Positions 1-10,561 of a stretch of 64,000 bases of DNA are shown here, in pieces (the stretch's first letter is position 1; every line of letters starts with the position of its first letter). Source of the stretch: Meghimatium bilineatum (taxonomy: Eukaryota; Mollusca; Gastropoda; Stylommatophora; Philomycidae); contig CM067298.1 of assembly GCA_034231615.1 (NCBI GenBank), forward strand, positions 50,077,832 to 50,141,831. Reading direction: 5' to 3'. The notes under the pieces were generated by a model, which was given only the letters and a program-made list of their open reading frames with translations, did no database searches and had not been told where the DNA came from. The translations under genes were made by a program, and so were the position numbers.

Positions 1-1
1 T

Positions 2-184
2 TAACGTGTCACAAAAAATTTTGACCTTCACTGAGGCTAGGGCCAAACCAGAGGAAAGCTTTCAAATCCATCTTGCTGTCAACATTTCCTACCCTTTTGA
101 CATTGCCCGCTGCCTTATCTGTCTCATGTGGAATATGAGTAGATTGTTGCTATCTCTGTTAGCCCTCGAGTTATGCCACTTTTA
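2..184 (+). other. Open reading stretch entering from the window edge, unassigned
   Basis: Sixty codons are open from the left edge to a TAA at 182-184, with no start codon inside the window, so this could be the C-terminal end of something that begins upstream. The predicted peptide is mixed in composition and I recognise no domain. It may equally be chance, because the opposite strand here lies downstream of a LINE fragment. Very low confidence. Confidence 0.15.
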
Positions 185-275
185 AACGAGTTTCGCAATT
201 TTAAAACAAGGACCAGATAAAGAATGAAATAATTTAACACTAAAACGATAACATTTTTCATTAATTTTCTTTTAG

Positions 276-468
276 CGCTGACGTTAGCGCATATGGCAGA
301 GGTAATATCTCTCCAATTCTGTCTGTTCAAATCTATTCCGTGCAGTTCTTGAATAGTAAGAATATTGCTTGTTTTGATTTCTCTAAGTATTGTTCTTCTG
401 AGTGTTTCATTTGGTCTACCCCTGGTTCTTCTGCCTGTTGGTACCGATGCAGGAGATTGGTGGTGCAT
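276..468 (-). mobile_element. LINE reverse transcriptase C-terminal stub
   Basis: The first ~64 residues of a minus-strand reading frame match the C-terminal tail of many invertebrate non-LTR reverse transcriptases: a basic GRRTRGRPNETLRRT segment (the usual G-K-R-x-R-G-R-P-x-x-T-W-R-R pattern), a helical region with LTIQELHG, then a tryptophan-arginine pair (NWRD) and a final cysteine. After this the frame runs into AT-rich sequence down to 124. No catalytic RT motifs remain, so this is a 5'-truncated relic. The family match is from the general pattern, not a database search. Confidence 0.65.
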
Positions 469-529
469 AATATTTTACCAAGGTTAAATATATAAATTAA
501 GAAATATAAAAACATAAATAACAATATTT

Positions 530-1017
530 AGAGAACCTGCATTATTATTTTTCTTTCGATCGTGTGCTTACATCTGTACTTGTGTTTCACGAAATTTTGC
601 CATCTTTTGTAGCTCATATAGAGGTCGATAGACTGTGATTAAAACATTGTTTATCTTACCCAACGTGTTTGCCTAATGATCTCTTATTCAGAACACTTTT
701 GAAGCGCATGTTCTTCAATTCTGTAGTACATGTGTTTCCTATCAAGGCTCGTTCCCTGAAGAGTGAAGGAGAAATGGATTTTCGTTTAGTTAAAAGAAGC
801 TGTTAACTAGGACTGATCAAGTCCTCCTATAATAGAGCAGGACCCACATTCTGTGTCATAGCAAGTATTGATGATGAAGAAGAAAGTACCCAGCAAAGTG
901 GCACACCCTAACAATCATGATGCACCACATACACGCAATAGTGGGCTTAACATCGAAATGATTAATATAATAGCATTTAACACAATATAGATAAGTGTTT
1001 CTCTACAACAATTTCTC
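530..1017. other. No gene recognised
   Basis: Non-coding looking AT-rich sequence. A short GAA-rich stretch at about 869-885 could be a retroelement tail, but the sequence before it matches no family seen here with confidence. Confidence 0.4.
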
Positions 1018-1115
1018 TCAACTTGATGTCGAGAGTAATGTGGTGCTCTCGTCTTGATGTCGAGAGCAATGTGGTGCTCTCGTCTTGATGTTGAGAGCAA
1101 TGTGGTGCTCTCGTG
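1018..1115. repeat. 31-bp tandem repeat, each unit a hairpin
   Basis: Three consecutive units of 31 bp carry a perfect inverted repeat, GAGAGCA then a six-base spacer then TGCTCTC; the first unit has a single change. A 74-aa minus-strand open frame (915-1139) simply reads through the array and is not supported as a gene. Confidence 0.85.
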
Positions 1116-1794
1116 AGGACATATGCTCGCGCCATACACGTCAAAAACTGCTCTCTAATACTAGTGATTACATGTGAGTGGTGCTAGCCGACTACAAATG
1201 TTGAGAATCATGTTGCTATTCTTTACTCTCAGTTCAAGCCGTGGCAATATACGGATACGAGACACTACGAAATCGTTTATTGACACCATCAAGCACAAAC
1301 CTAATAAAGAAGTCTATCCAGGCTTCATATTTGAGATTCTTCTTAGACGCGAAGTGAATTTTAAACAACCACTATTAAGTTAGGAAAATATGATTTTACA
1401 AGCCGGCACTAAAACACCACCCTTTTCAGACTCACATCAACACTCTTTAGTGACAATCAATCTCACAACAACAACCATCGTCTTATTGATAGAAATTGTT
1501 TCTGTTTTATTCAGGGTTGTCATCCATTGCCCATAACTATCTTTGATCATGCGAATTATATCACTTTTCTGAGCGGAAGGTAATATATTGTTCTATAATA
1601 TTACCTTTTGTACACATTAAATGATTGTACATGCAATATAAATAATATAACAGAATGAAATATAGACTGCACATACTGGACTTTGGTGGCGTATCCTAAT
1701 CAGGACGGTAACCATCAAACCAGAATTTTTTTGCTGTAGTGATTTTCTGAGTTTACATACTAAAATAGAACATATAATGTGGGTTAAGATTGCA
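1116..1794. other. No gene recognised
   Basis: Contains one 69-codon open frame at 1174-1383 (+) with no recognisable motif. Sequence is AT-rich with no repeat family recognised. Confidence 0.4.
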
Positions 1795-1814
1795 GTTATG
1801 AAGCTGAAAGGGAA

Positions 1815-1899
1815 AAATATATAAATAAGTGGTGTTTCTCAAGTTGTTACTGTTCATAAATATGTGGTGTTTCTCAAGTTGGTACTGTCCATAAATTAT
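1815..1899. repeat. Two-copy direct repeat of ~41 bp
   Basis: A segment with the core GTGGTGTTTCTCAAGTTG is present twice in succession, followed each time by tactgt-cataaat. The copies differ by a few bases. Confidence 0.75.
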
Positions 1900-1911
1900 G
1901 TACACAATTAT

Positions 1912-2050
1912 TTTTTTTGGGGGGGTGGGGGCGTAAGATATTTTCCATTTGATTTGCAAGAGGGGATGCAAAAAGTTGACGTTAACACAGAGTTTGTATG
2001 CACCAATTTAATTGTTCGATTTTGAAACATTTTCATAAAAATATAAAAAT
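1912..2050. repeat. Dispersed repeat family C copy
   Basis: A G-rich tract is followed by a TTGAC-gtaac segment and then by a conserved ATATGCCAATTAAATTGTT-like stretch (here TATGCACCAATTTAATTGTT). Similar blocks occur at about 23300-23420 and 57470-57960. The third copy was itself the target of a SINE A insertion, so the family is a real dispersed repeat. Its borders and origin are unknown. Confidence 0.45.
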
Positions 2051-2815
2051 CATTTTGTTCTGGTACTGTCTCTGCAGGTATTACGTCATCAACATGGCTG
2101 CAGGATTTCAGTTCCTCTGGATATTTAAAATAAAAATGTTATTTATTTTTCACTGTATATATTCTTCTCAAGTAACTGCACTCCAAATCGTGGGTTTTCT
2201 AAACCGACTTCCATAACACTTCATGCTGTAAAAATGGATGCACATTAGTGCGTCTGAAATGTCAGGCCATGTTCCTGGGGCACTTACTGTCAGATCTATC
2301 TTTACATACACGTCACTTCCTCACCGAGTGCCATTACGATTCTGGATAATGTTTAAAATGGAAACTCACGGAAGTGGAAGAGTATCTTGATGAAGATTTT
2401 CAAAGTACAGAATACCGGCATAAGTAATGTGCTATATGATGAAAATTAGCCTTTCGATTCGGATGCTTTCATCAACTCAGGAAATGTGTCAAGGAAATTG
2501 AAATGTGACATGTCTAGTCTAAATCATTTAGTCTAATGAACATGTGGGCGACCGGTTATTTTTTGGGTCGGCAGTACGAATTGCGCATTTTCATGTGGGC
2601 TGGAGTCAAGAAATATTTTTTATTTAGTTCCTTGGTGTTCCAACTAGTTTATTATGAATTCAGATCATTTAATGTAGTATGTGTTTATAATATCTTGGCG
2701 ACCATTAAAAATAGTTTATAGGGCCAAATTACACGGTATTTTGCCGCCCACTGGTCAAATGTTTGAAAAACAGAACACAACGTGTGTAATTATTTCTTCT
2801 TTGACTTGATACAGT
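2051..2815. other. No gene recognised
   Basis: Two short open frames (1998-2216 and 2536-2721, both +) show no motif. Nothing else is supported. Confidence 0.4.
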
Positions 2816-2827
2816 AATTTCTTGAAA

Positions 2828-3052
2828 CACCAAGTGAGGTACACATTTTGATACCAAGTGAATTATACGTTAATAACACCAAGTGAGGTATAAGTTATGA
2901 AAAACAAATGACATACAATGTATGAATACCAAGTGAATTATAAGTTAATAACACCACGTGTAACATAAGCTATTAACACCAAGTGAATTATAAGTTAATA
3001 ACACCACGTGTAACATAAGCTATTAACACCAAGTGAAATATAAGTTACTTCA
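2828..3052. repeat. Imperfect tandem repeat (ACCAAGTGAATTATAAGTTA core)
   Basis: A block with the core accaagtga-ttataagtta recurs about every 30 bp, alternating with an accacgtgtaacataagc block. The two make a roughly 60-bp higher unit that is almost exactly duplicated between about 2928 and 3045. AT-rich minisatellite. Confidence 0.8.
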
Positions 3053-3236
3053 CTTTTTATATAAGTTATAAAACACATATTATAAACACATGTACAAAAT
3101 ACAATCAAAACACTCTTAAGAATGCCAGCTATGTAAATAACATCATGGAACGTGACCACCGCATCTGTAAATGTGCATCTGGAGAATATCAGGTCTTCCT
3201 CCAGAACAAGACAAATGAAAAAAACTGTATACAGTA

Positions 3237-3396
3237 CTTCTTCTTCTTCAGTGTTCAATCTAAAACTCCTGCTGGTTCTCTCTTGTAACAGGACTTTGGT
3301 CCTACTAGCTTTCTAGCAGGATGTAGTCCAGAAAATGAAAATCCGTTGTGTTACCGTTTATTTGCGCCAATGACCCGACACATCCTTCTTCGGCGG
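3237..3396 (-). mobile_element. SINE A copy
   Basis: A full-length copy of the ~161-bp short element: (CTT)n at the left is the (GAA)n tail of the minus-strand element, followed by the hairpin arms CTCCTGCTGG and CTAGCAGG, the ATGTAGTCCAGA block and the CGACACATCC-like end (CCGACACATCCTTCTTCGGCGG here). No convincing target duplication is visible, only a shared gtata. Confidence 0.8.
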
Positions 3397-3530
3397 GTAT
3401 ATATGGAACAAAGCTAATACTAAGAGACACCTGCAGATATAATTATATTCAATTGACTCCATGTCAAAAACAATACTGCAGGGAACTGTCGAAGATGAAT
3501 CCTGGCATTCCTATAAGATTACAAATAGTA

Positions 3531-3838
3531 TATTACTGCTACTACTACTGCTACTGCTACTACTACTGCTACTGCTACTACTACTGCTACTGCTACTGCT
3601 ACTACTACTACTACTGCTACTACTACTACTACTACTGCTACTGCTACTGCTACTACTACTGCTACTACTACTACTACTGCTACTATTACTGCTACTGCTA
3701 CTACTGCTACTACTACTGCTACTACTACTACTACTGCTACTACTACTGCTACTATTACTGTTACTACTACTACTACTACTGCTACTACACTGCTACTACT
3801 ACTACTGCTACTACTACTACTGCTACTACTACTACTAC
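3531..3838. repeat. Trinucleotide array, (CTA/CTG)n
   Basis: About 300 bp of CTA and CTG triplets in irregular alternation, with occasional ATT or GTT triplets and one frame break near 3788. All three plus frames and one minus frame are open through it and give low-complexity leucine, tyrosine/cysteine or valine/alanine runs. These are by-products of the array, not genes. Confidence 0.95.
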
Positions 3839-3941
3839 GCAAAGTGCAGTAATAATTGCCTTAGTATCAAAAATAGTTTTGTCAACAGTGGACACTATAT
3901 TTCATTTGAATTTGCTTCTATCGAAGCAGAGGAGGGCATTT

Positions 3942-4103
3942 AAAGGCATGGACAGACAACATCAGGGAATGGACAGGACACAATTTTTCCTCTCACACTG
4001 CATCGCTGAGGATAGAAATTTCTGGAGGACTCTGTGTGCTTGAGTATCCAATGTGGTGCCCCTACGACCCTGAAGGGTTACGGGTTTATGATGATGATAA
4101 TTA
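3942..4103 (+). mobile_element. LINE C-terminal stub with GAT-rich tail
   Basis: The plus strand encodes KAWTDNIREWTG, a hallmark of the C-terminus of a common invertebrate non-LTR reverse transcriptase, then after a frame change AEDRNFWRTLC and a VVPLRP terminal segment. A (GATGAT)n tail follows at 4089-4101. At least one frameshift, no RT core left; 5'-truncated insertion. Confidence 0.7.
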
Positions 4104-4648
4104 TATTACTTATATCTGACAGGCAGAAGTCTAAGAGCCACTGGATCACAGAAGAAGAAGAAAAATAGCAAAGTAACCACGAAAAACATCGTTATCAAAA
4201 CTCTTGGAAATCTGCATGGGAAAACTGAGCACGTATACGTTTCATCACAGTCTGTTCATAACCAATAATGAAAGAATAATTCGTCTGGAGTAGGCATGGT
4301 TATGACGCCTGTGTAGATTCACATTTGAACAGCTATATTAACGGTTCTTTTTTTTTCCATATCGGCTATGCAAATTCGTGACCTTTGTCAGGTCATCTGT
4401 TCATTTGAACTGGTTGTTCACAAAATATTCAATTACTACTTTGTATGGCAGCTTGTTAAATGCCCCTTAGGATGGGAACGTGTTTGGGCTTCAAATTTCA
4501 GGGTTAGACATTGACGTTTACTGTTCAGGGTTACTTGTAAATTGCACATGATGATTGATTTTGACGAAGAAGAAATTCATTTAAATTTGACGTCGGGGGG
4601 GGGGGTGTCAAAGGTAGCTAACATGCTGATGTTATGGAATAACCGTGG
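4104..4648. other. No gene recognised; G homopolymer at 4595-4605
   Basis: Short GAA-rich stretches near 4156-4165 and 4566-4573 may be retroelement tails. An 11-base G run is present. Confidence 0.35.
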
Positions 4649-4740
4649 CATATACACTTTAATCTACATCCACACACACATACACGTTAATCTACGTCCA
4701 CATACACATACACTTTAATCTACGTCCACACATACACCCA
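4649..4740. repeat. Three-copy ~31-bp CA-rich tandem repeat
   Basis: Units with the core acactttaatctacgtccac followed by cacacatac are repeated three times. Confidence 0.75.
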
Positions 4741-4764
4741 ACCATCTATGCAATATAATTCTTC

Positions 4765-5232
4765 TCAAGGCGTTGAAACTGATGTGATGGTGGGCCTCTG
4801 TGCACTCGATGAGATGGTGGTTCTCTGTGCAATCGATGTGATAGTGGGCCTCTGTGCAACCGATGTGATGGTGGTCCTCTGTGCAACCGATGTGATGGAT
4901 TTCCTTTGTGCAACCAATGTGATGGTGGTCCTCTGTGCACTCGATATGATGGGGGTCGCCTGTGCAACCGATGTGATGGTGGTCCTCTGTGCACTCGATG
5001 TGATGGTGGTCCTCTGTGCAACCGATGTGATGGTTTTCCTGTGTGCAACCGATGTGATGGTGGTCCTCTGTGCAACTGATGTGATGGTGGGCATCTGTGC
5101 ACTCGATGTGATGGGGGTCCTCTGTACATTCGATGTGCTGGTGGGCCTCTGTGAACGATGTGATGGTGGGTTTCTGTGCAACCGATTTGATGGTGGTCCT
5201 CTGTGCATTCGATGTGATGTGATCGTCCGTGC
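4765..5232. repeat. 27-bp minisatellite (~17 units)
   Basis: Units with the core GATGTGATGGTGGTCCTCTG followed by TGCAACC repeat with exact 27-bp spacing and modest divergence. Because 27 is a multiple of three, four frames stay open across it; one minus-strand frame (4715-5323) gives a histidine/cysteine-rich nine-residue repeat (EDHHHIGCT). There is no start context, domain or flank that supports a real gene, so I call it a minisatellite. Confidence 0.9.
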
Positions 5233-5499
5233 TAACGATACGATAGAATCCACTACGTATAAATGAAAGCTCTAAAAACCCCTCCCGTTTTTCCCAATAG
5301 ACATCATCATCAAAACACATCATTAGAATCGCAGGAGTTCCACTTTAGAAACATCACAACAAAAATGTATACATGAATCTCTAATTGCACTTTATTTTTT
5401 TAAGTATCGATAAGTCTTAATCTTGTTCATTCTAAAATAATAGCAAACCATAATTTTCTTGTGTCTCCACTTCGTTTCCTACTCTCCCACTTTCGGAGA

Positions 5500-5750
5500 T
5501 ACCCCTAGCGTAGTGGTTAAACTGTTCGCCTTGTGTTTAAGAGGTCATGAATTCGAATCCAGCTTGAGTCGTCTTGTTTGCAAGATGAATGTTTTCAGAG
5601 ATCCCTGTGGATTATTGATTGAAACTATGGAGTTACGTGCTATGACCGGTACTCCCGACAGGTGGCGTGCCTCTTCGCTGTTGCGAGTGACGAAGTACAT
5701 AATGAAAATCGTGTACAGTGAAGTCAATCATCTAAGAGTCTTGAGCCCTC
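5500..5750 (+). mobile_element. tRNA-derived SINE
   Basis: The left end resembles a tRNA gene: an A-box-like TAGCGTAGTGGTTAA at 5507-5520 and a B-box-like GAATTCGAATCC at 5549-5560, at about tRNA spacing but without a foldable acceptor stem. A non-tRNA body follows, with a CCGACAGGTGGCGTGCCTC block. Read as a Pol III-promoted SINE head. The 3' end is uncertain. Confidence 0.6.
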
Positions 5751-5887
5751 TTTGAACTCTTTCTTCCACTCTCAATTGCACTCCGCATGAAATCTTGGAA
5801 AAAGGATACATGCCTCATCACGTGCCTAAACCACATCTTTTTTAACATATAGAAAGACACAATAGGTTAGAATAATTCATCATGAAA

Positions 5888-6021
5888 ATAACTTCTTCTT
5901 CTTCTTCGTGCATTATCAAACTCCTGCAGATCAACAGGATGTAGTCCGGAGAACGAAATGCGTTGTGTCATGGTTTACATCATGGCTGCGATATCTGTGC
6001 CTTTCAACTTGACACATCCGA
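5888..6021 (-). mobile_element. SINE B copy, truncated at its 5' part
   Basis: Has the (GAA)n tail (as TTC repeats on +), the short CTCCTGCAGATCAACAGG stem-loop, AGGATGTAGTCCGGAGAACG, GCGTTGTGTCATGGTTTACA and CTGCGATATCTGTGCC blocks that define SINE B, ending at ACACATCCGACT. The distal ~140 bp seen in the copy at 31.26 kb is absent. Confidence 0.75.
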
Positions 6022-6534
6022 CTCTGAAAATAACAATTTCAAGGAAATATTCAGAGAAAAAGAGGTCGTCTAATACGTATGGTTCGTTGGTTGCTGATCC
6101 AGCGGTCCATGGGCCCATGCCCATTGACCTAATGCCATTAAAATGGTATTATATTGCTGGGAAGTCTGTGGATTCTCTGCCCACCCTGGGCCAGAGCCGG
6201 AGAATAACTATCACACCACCAGGAAAGTAGGTTTCAACCTATGCACTGCTCCGAGCCACTGCAACCAATGTGCCCATTCCCCGCCAACAATTGACTACTG
6301 GTTATGCTAACTTCTCTATTGCTCCAGGCATGCAACCAAATGTTCAAGTCAAAAGGATTGTCACGTCCTGAGTCACTGTGTCTCTATGATGGGTCTCAGT
6401 CATAGGAAAAACAGTGCTGCTAGTTTCCTCCTCCCCAATGCTGTGCAGTACATCTCTGGCTCTCTCCCAACCACAGAGGGTGCATACATATATAAAATCA
6501 CGTTGCAATAACAAAATAAAAGCATGAGAAGCAT
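6022..6534. other. No gene recognised
   Basis: Mildly GC-richer sequence than average, with open frames lacking motifs. Possibly further mobile-element sequence. Confidence 0.3.
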
Positions 6535-6680
6535 ACTTATATAGATGACATGCCATGAAGCTTCTATAAGAAGATAACCTCAATATAACGGCATGCCATC
6601 TACTAAGGTTTTCTGTTGCATGGGAGGTTTGTCCAATGAGCCATTGGTGAGACCCACAGACGCAACTGCATGTGAGTATA
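6535..6680 (-). repeat. Repeat paralogous to the LINE insertion site at 59.2/63.3 kb (unoccupied copy)
   Basis: Read on the minus strand, this block matches 59117-59214 (GCATG-GTTGCGTCT through CAACAGAAAACCTTAG to TATATTGAGGTT) and then continues without a break into sequence matching 63261-63305 (GAGGTTATCTTCTTATAGAA, GCTTCATGGCA-GTCATCTATA). The 59-kb LINE sits between these halves, so this is a natural pre-insertion version of the same repeat. The repeat may belong to the Tc1-like relic seen just upstream of the LINE. Confidence 0.8.
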
Positions 6681-6689
6681 ATACGCATA

Positions 6690-9630
6690 AATGACACATG
6701 ATATTGAAACTCTTTTAAATGTCACTCGATGGCGAAGGATAGCTTTCACAGAATCTTGATACTTACAGTGTGACAGAGAAAACAACGCACGTAAAAGACA
6801 CATTATATGAAATAAGGTAACCGTTAACTCTAAAATAGACTTACTGAACATATCAAAGGTAACATGAGAACATACTAATGAGACGAACTATGAACATAAT
6901 AATACGGTTTCTTTATAGAGCCACGTAACAGAATTTCAAAAGGCCGATCTGGAAGAAAAGCATTATCTACTAATAATATTAGGTTATGCTTGTATTGGCT
7001 CAAAACTGAATAGCAACAATACGCAAGATGAAATTAATTAGGTTTTTGTTGGTGGATCGGCTGTCCAATCCTATGTAGAGTTAATGTAAACAAATTCCAT
7101 TGTTTAAGTTTGATGTGTTAATGGAAGGCGAAATATCGTGTCTAATATGTAAACTATTACACAATGCTTCTCTATTCTCTTTCTGACCAAATTCTGCTAA
7201 CGTTTGGTAACGAACGCAAAATCAAAACTTCAAAAGTCACGTATTCAAAATAATAATAAAATGGCGTATATCGATGAGAAAATACTAATAAAATGTCACT
7301 TATCGATGAGAAAAACAGTATTTAACATATTTCGTGAAGTCACGAAGAAGAATTTGATTAAATTATTCTGGCCAAAATGCAATATCAAATAATATTTGTT
7401 GATATTGAAATGATCTCATAACCATTCCACTGGCTCATAAATGTACTATTTGTCGCTCTCTTAAAAACACCAGCAATTCGGTTATTTGATGGATCTTTCT
7501 TGTGACCGACATCTCAGATGCGTTCATGGTTATACTTATTAATTTTAATATCGTGGCATTTCATATGATCAGAATATTGAGTATGTTCCAGATCTCTAGA
7601 CAGATGATATCAAGCGTAGTGTTATTTGTAGCTGTGTGTACCCAAGGACGGAATATAATTACATCCCAAGTCATTCGAACAAATACCATTCTGATAGGCC
7701 ATCATCGTATATCCCGTTATGGTATGAAGGTTTTCGTGAATGATAATTAGTGTGTTGTAATCTATGAGGACACGGGTATGGTTAGATGTGTATATTTGTT
7801 AATACTCTTACTATAATAATGTCTGCGTATTATTAGTATCTAAGTATGAAACAAACATTTTCTGTTCCTAAAAGAGCCTTAAGTAATTTCTGTTGTAAAG
7901 CATTTTATTTTGTTTTGTGCTTTTAATGTCCACGTTTGACATTGGTATCGTAGAGATGATATGATGATTGTTGTATATAGTGCAGGTTTTGTGTACATCT
8001 TCACATGAGAACGCGTCCTGTTTCCTAAGAGCTTTTTAGTTCTACAGTTTATTTGCTAGACCAGTCACAACAATGTTGTTTCAACTTTCGAATGGTTAAA
8101 CCGTGTTCTAATCTATCACATTTAGAAAATAACCCACATATTTCATTTAGCTTACATCATTTGCTGATAATGTATCTTAAGCTTCTACTTCACACAGAAT
8201 GATGTATGTGTTCCTAATGAGTTTCGAACTGTATTAATAACAATCTATTTTATAAAGAGCAATGACGAAATTGAATGCTGACGCCACTGTTCTTTCTGAT
8301 TTATGTTGTCCATTTTGTTTAACCGAAACTAGTTATGGCTTATTTTGTAGTGACCATGTAAATTAATTCAGTTTATAACTCTTGACTGAGTGTTCAGAAA
8401 CGTATGTCAGATAAACACATTAGCAACGTTTCTTAAATTCGGTTCCGTAGAACCATAATGTTCCGTGAAAAGAAGCTAGGGAGTTCTTCAATACACGTAG
8501 AAGAACGGGCTAATCATATGTATTTAAAGTTATTTATGTGTGTAATTTCACTTTTGTAATTTGTGTACACAATTCACACATACTGACCATGTTATATTAT
8601 ATGCATTGTTTCAAAGTTTTCAAATTGTTAAATACTTTTGTTTAATCGTAAGAATTATATTATGTTTTGCAAATATTATAAAGGAAATGTATTTAGGGCC
8701 TCCGTGACAAATGAATATTTTTTAAAAGGTTCAGCTAAGACAAAAATATTGAGAAACGCCTCAGATAATTTCAATAATAAATTGGTAGCATTTTCAGTGA
8801 GAACATTTTTACTCGATGGGTCCATTCTCCTCTACGAAATTTCCCTTTCCAGAAAGCAGAAATAATACAATTGTCACCCCGAGAAATTTAATGGCAGTGC
8901 AGGCATAAACCTTATAGATTATATGAAGCTTTCAGGTTCAATTATGTTCAAAAAATGTTTTTCCCCAAATTGAACCGCTATTCCTGTTTCATTTTGTATG
9001 TGGGCATAAAATTATATTTTTTTAATGGACACTCAGCAGTGACTACGTCGTAGTGGACACAACGTATATAGCATTAAATAGCATTAAAAGTACCTCAATT
9101 GAGTTAAACCATATGGGCTTGGACTATATACAATTTAGTCAGAAATCGAATTTCTTCGACAAATTTTCGGACATAATATCCTTACAATTTCAGTAATATA
9201 TGGTATTGTATATTAATCCTATCCTTGGGTCTGGAAGTTGTTGATGAAAGTAGTTTTTAAAAACAAAATTCATTGCCATAGTGTTGAGGAATCCTTCTGG
9301 TATGCCCTATCCTAGGAGTTGAAATATTTTACTGCATGTTTAGGTATTATGCTCGGCTGACTGTGGCTTCGGCAAAGAAGAATGGCTCGATTAAAGAATT
9401 CGAGGTTAAGACACACTATACGTAACGTCTAGTGGTGTCCACTCATGCCCGAGTAAGACATTTTCATTTCTATATATCGCACAATTATGTCTGCAAACTT
9501 TACCACAAGTGTGAAGGCTCGCTTCATCGGAAAATGTCATTTAATTTGAGAAAATTATTGTTATCATCGTGGTGACATAAGTAGTTATAGATCTATGATA
9601 TATATACCATGACTCCCTATTCACTCCCGA
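6690..9630. other. Unassigned AT-rich stretch
   Basis: Nearly 3 kb with no repeat family or protein motif I can name. Open frames at 7204-7392, 7502-7750 and 8638-8865 (all +) are 62-82 codons, which is unremarkable for this base composition. Confidence 0.4.
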
Positions 9631-9633
9631 AAT

Positions 9634-9738
9634 GAGACAAAGAAGAAAATACTCATGAATCCTTAAAAGAGACAAAGAAGAAAATACTCATGAATCCTTA
9701 AAAGAGACAAAGAAGAAAATACTCATGATTCCCGATCA
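9634..9738. repeat. 35-bp tandem repeat, three units
   Basis: Units containing GAGACAAAGAAGAAAATACT then CATGAATCCTTAAAA are repeated three times with almost no divergence, the last running into ATTCCCGATC, itself duplicated next door. Confidence 0.9.
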
Positions 9739-10310
9739 GGCATTCCCGATCGGACCGGCGCCCGGTAACGGCGATCAGCAGCAACCAGATAGCCCGAATC
9801 GACCTCATATGGTCTGTCACACTGTAGTGTCTTATCCAACATTATAATAAAAGGCATCATGTCGTCATTCCAAACACGTTTCGGTTTAATTTCGTGTCAT
9901 ATCGAAAAGCTGGCATACTGTTACTCTCCCACCTACCACAAAACATCGCAAATCGTTCTTACGAGCCCACACACACACACACTTACACACCGACAAGAAA
10001 CATATACGGACTCAAAACGTACCGAACTATTTTTATACAGACAAAAGGCCAGAACGTTTTAAATTGTTTGTACACACACGCACGCACAAAATTAAACACA
10101 TTATTGCAACTCCACGCTATGCCAAAAACTCGAGTCAGAAATATGTTATCACGCTGAACAATAACTCAATTATCACAGGGAAGGGTAAGAATATCAGTAC
10201 CGAAAATCACATCAACCCACCGCAAATATAAGACATGCGAGCAGACTGATGAAGATGTGTGTACCGATATCACTATCGAACTCAAAGATAACAGTTTAGA
10301 CACACACATG

Positions 10311-10367
<57 letters not shown>

Positions 10368-10369
10368 CA
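10311..10369. repeat. (CA)n(TA)n microsatellite
   Basis: An uninterrupted CA run passes directly into a TA run. Another short CA run is at 9968-9982. Confidence 0.95.
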
Positions 10370-10561
10370 TATTACAATTCTCAGAATACACAAGGCTATA
10401 ATCACGATATGTACATTCATTTCGGACACGGTGAAAAGAAATGAGAACAGGCGACAGTCTCAGATAGCAGTCTACATAATTATAGCGCTGAAAGGATACA
10501 TAACTCTCCGAAATCTATTGGTCCTTCGTATTGTGATAAAGTGACAAGCTGACTCGAAACA

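Noticed and set aside
2828..3052. CRISPR array
   Set aside because: The repeats are AT-rich minisatellite units without unique, equal-sized spacers, and the DNA is eukaryotic; the same applies to all tandem arrays here.
3348..4043. 231-codon plus frame with Tyr/Cys/Thr runs
   Set aside because: It joins a SINE A end, the CTA/CTG array and a LINE stub; a composite by chance.
5507..5560. Genuine tRNA gene
   Set aside because: A- and B-box-like sequences are present, but acceptor and anticodon stems do not form; a SINE head fits better. The same reasoning applies at 33345 (-), 40548 (-), 42115 (+) and 56025 (-).
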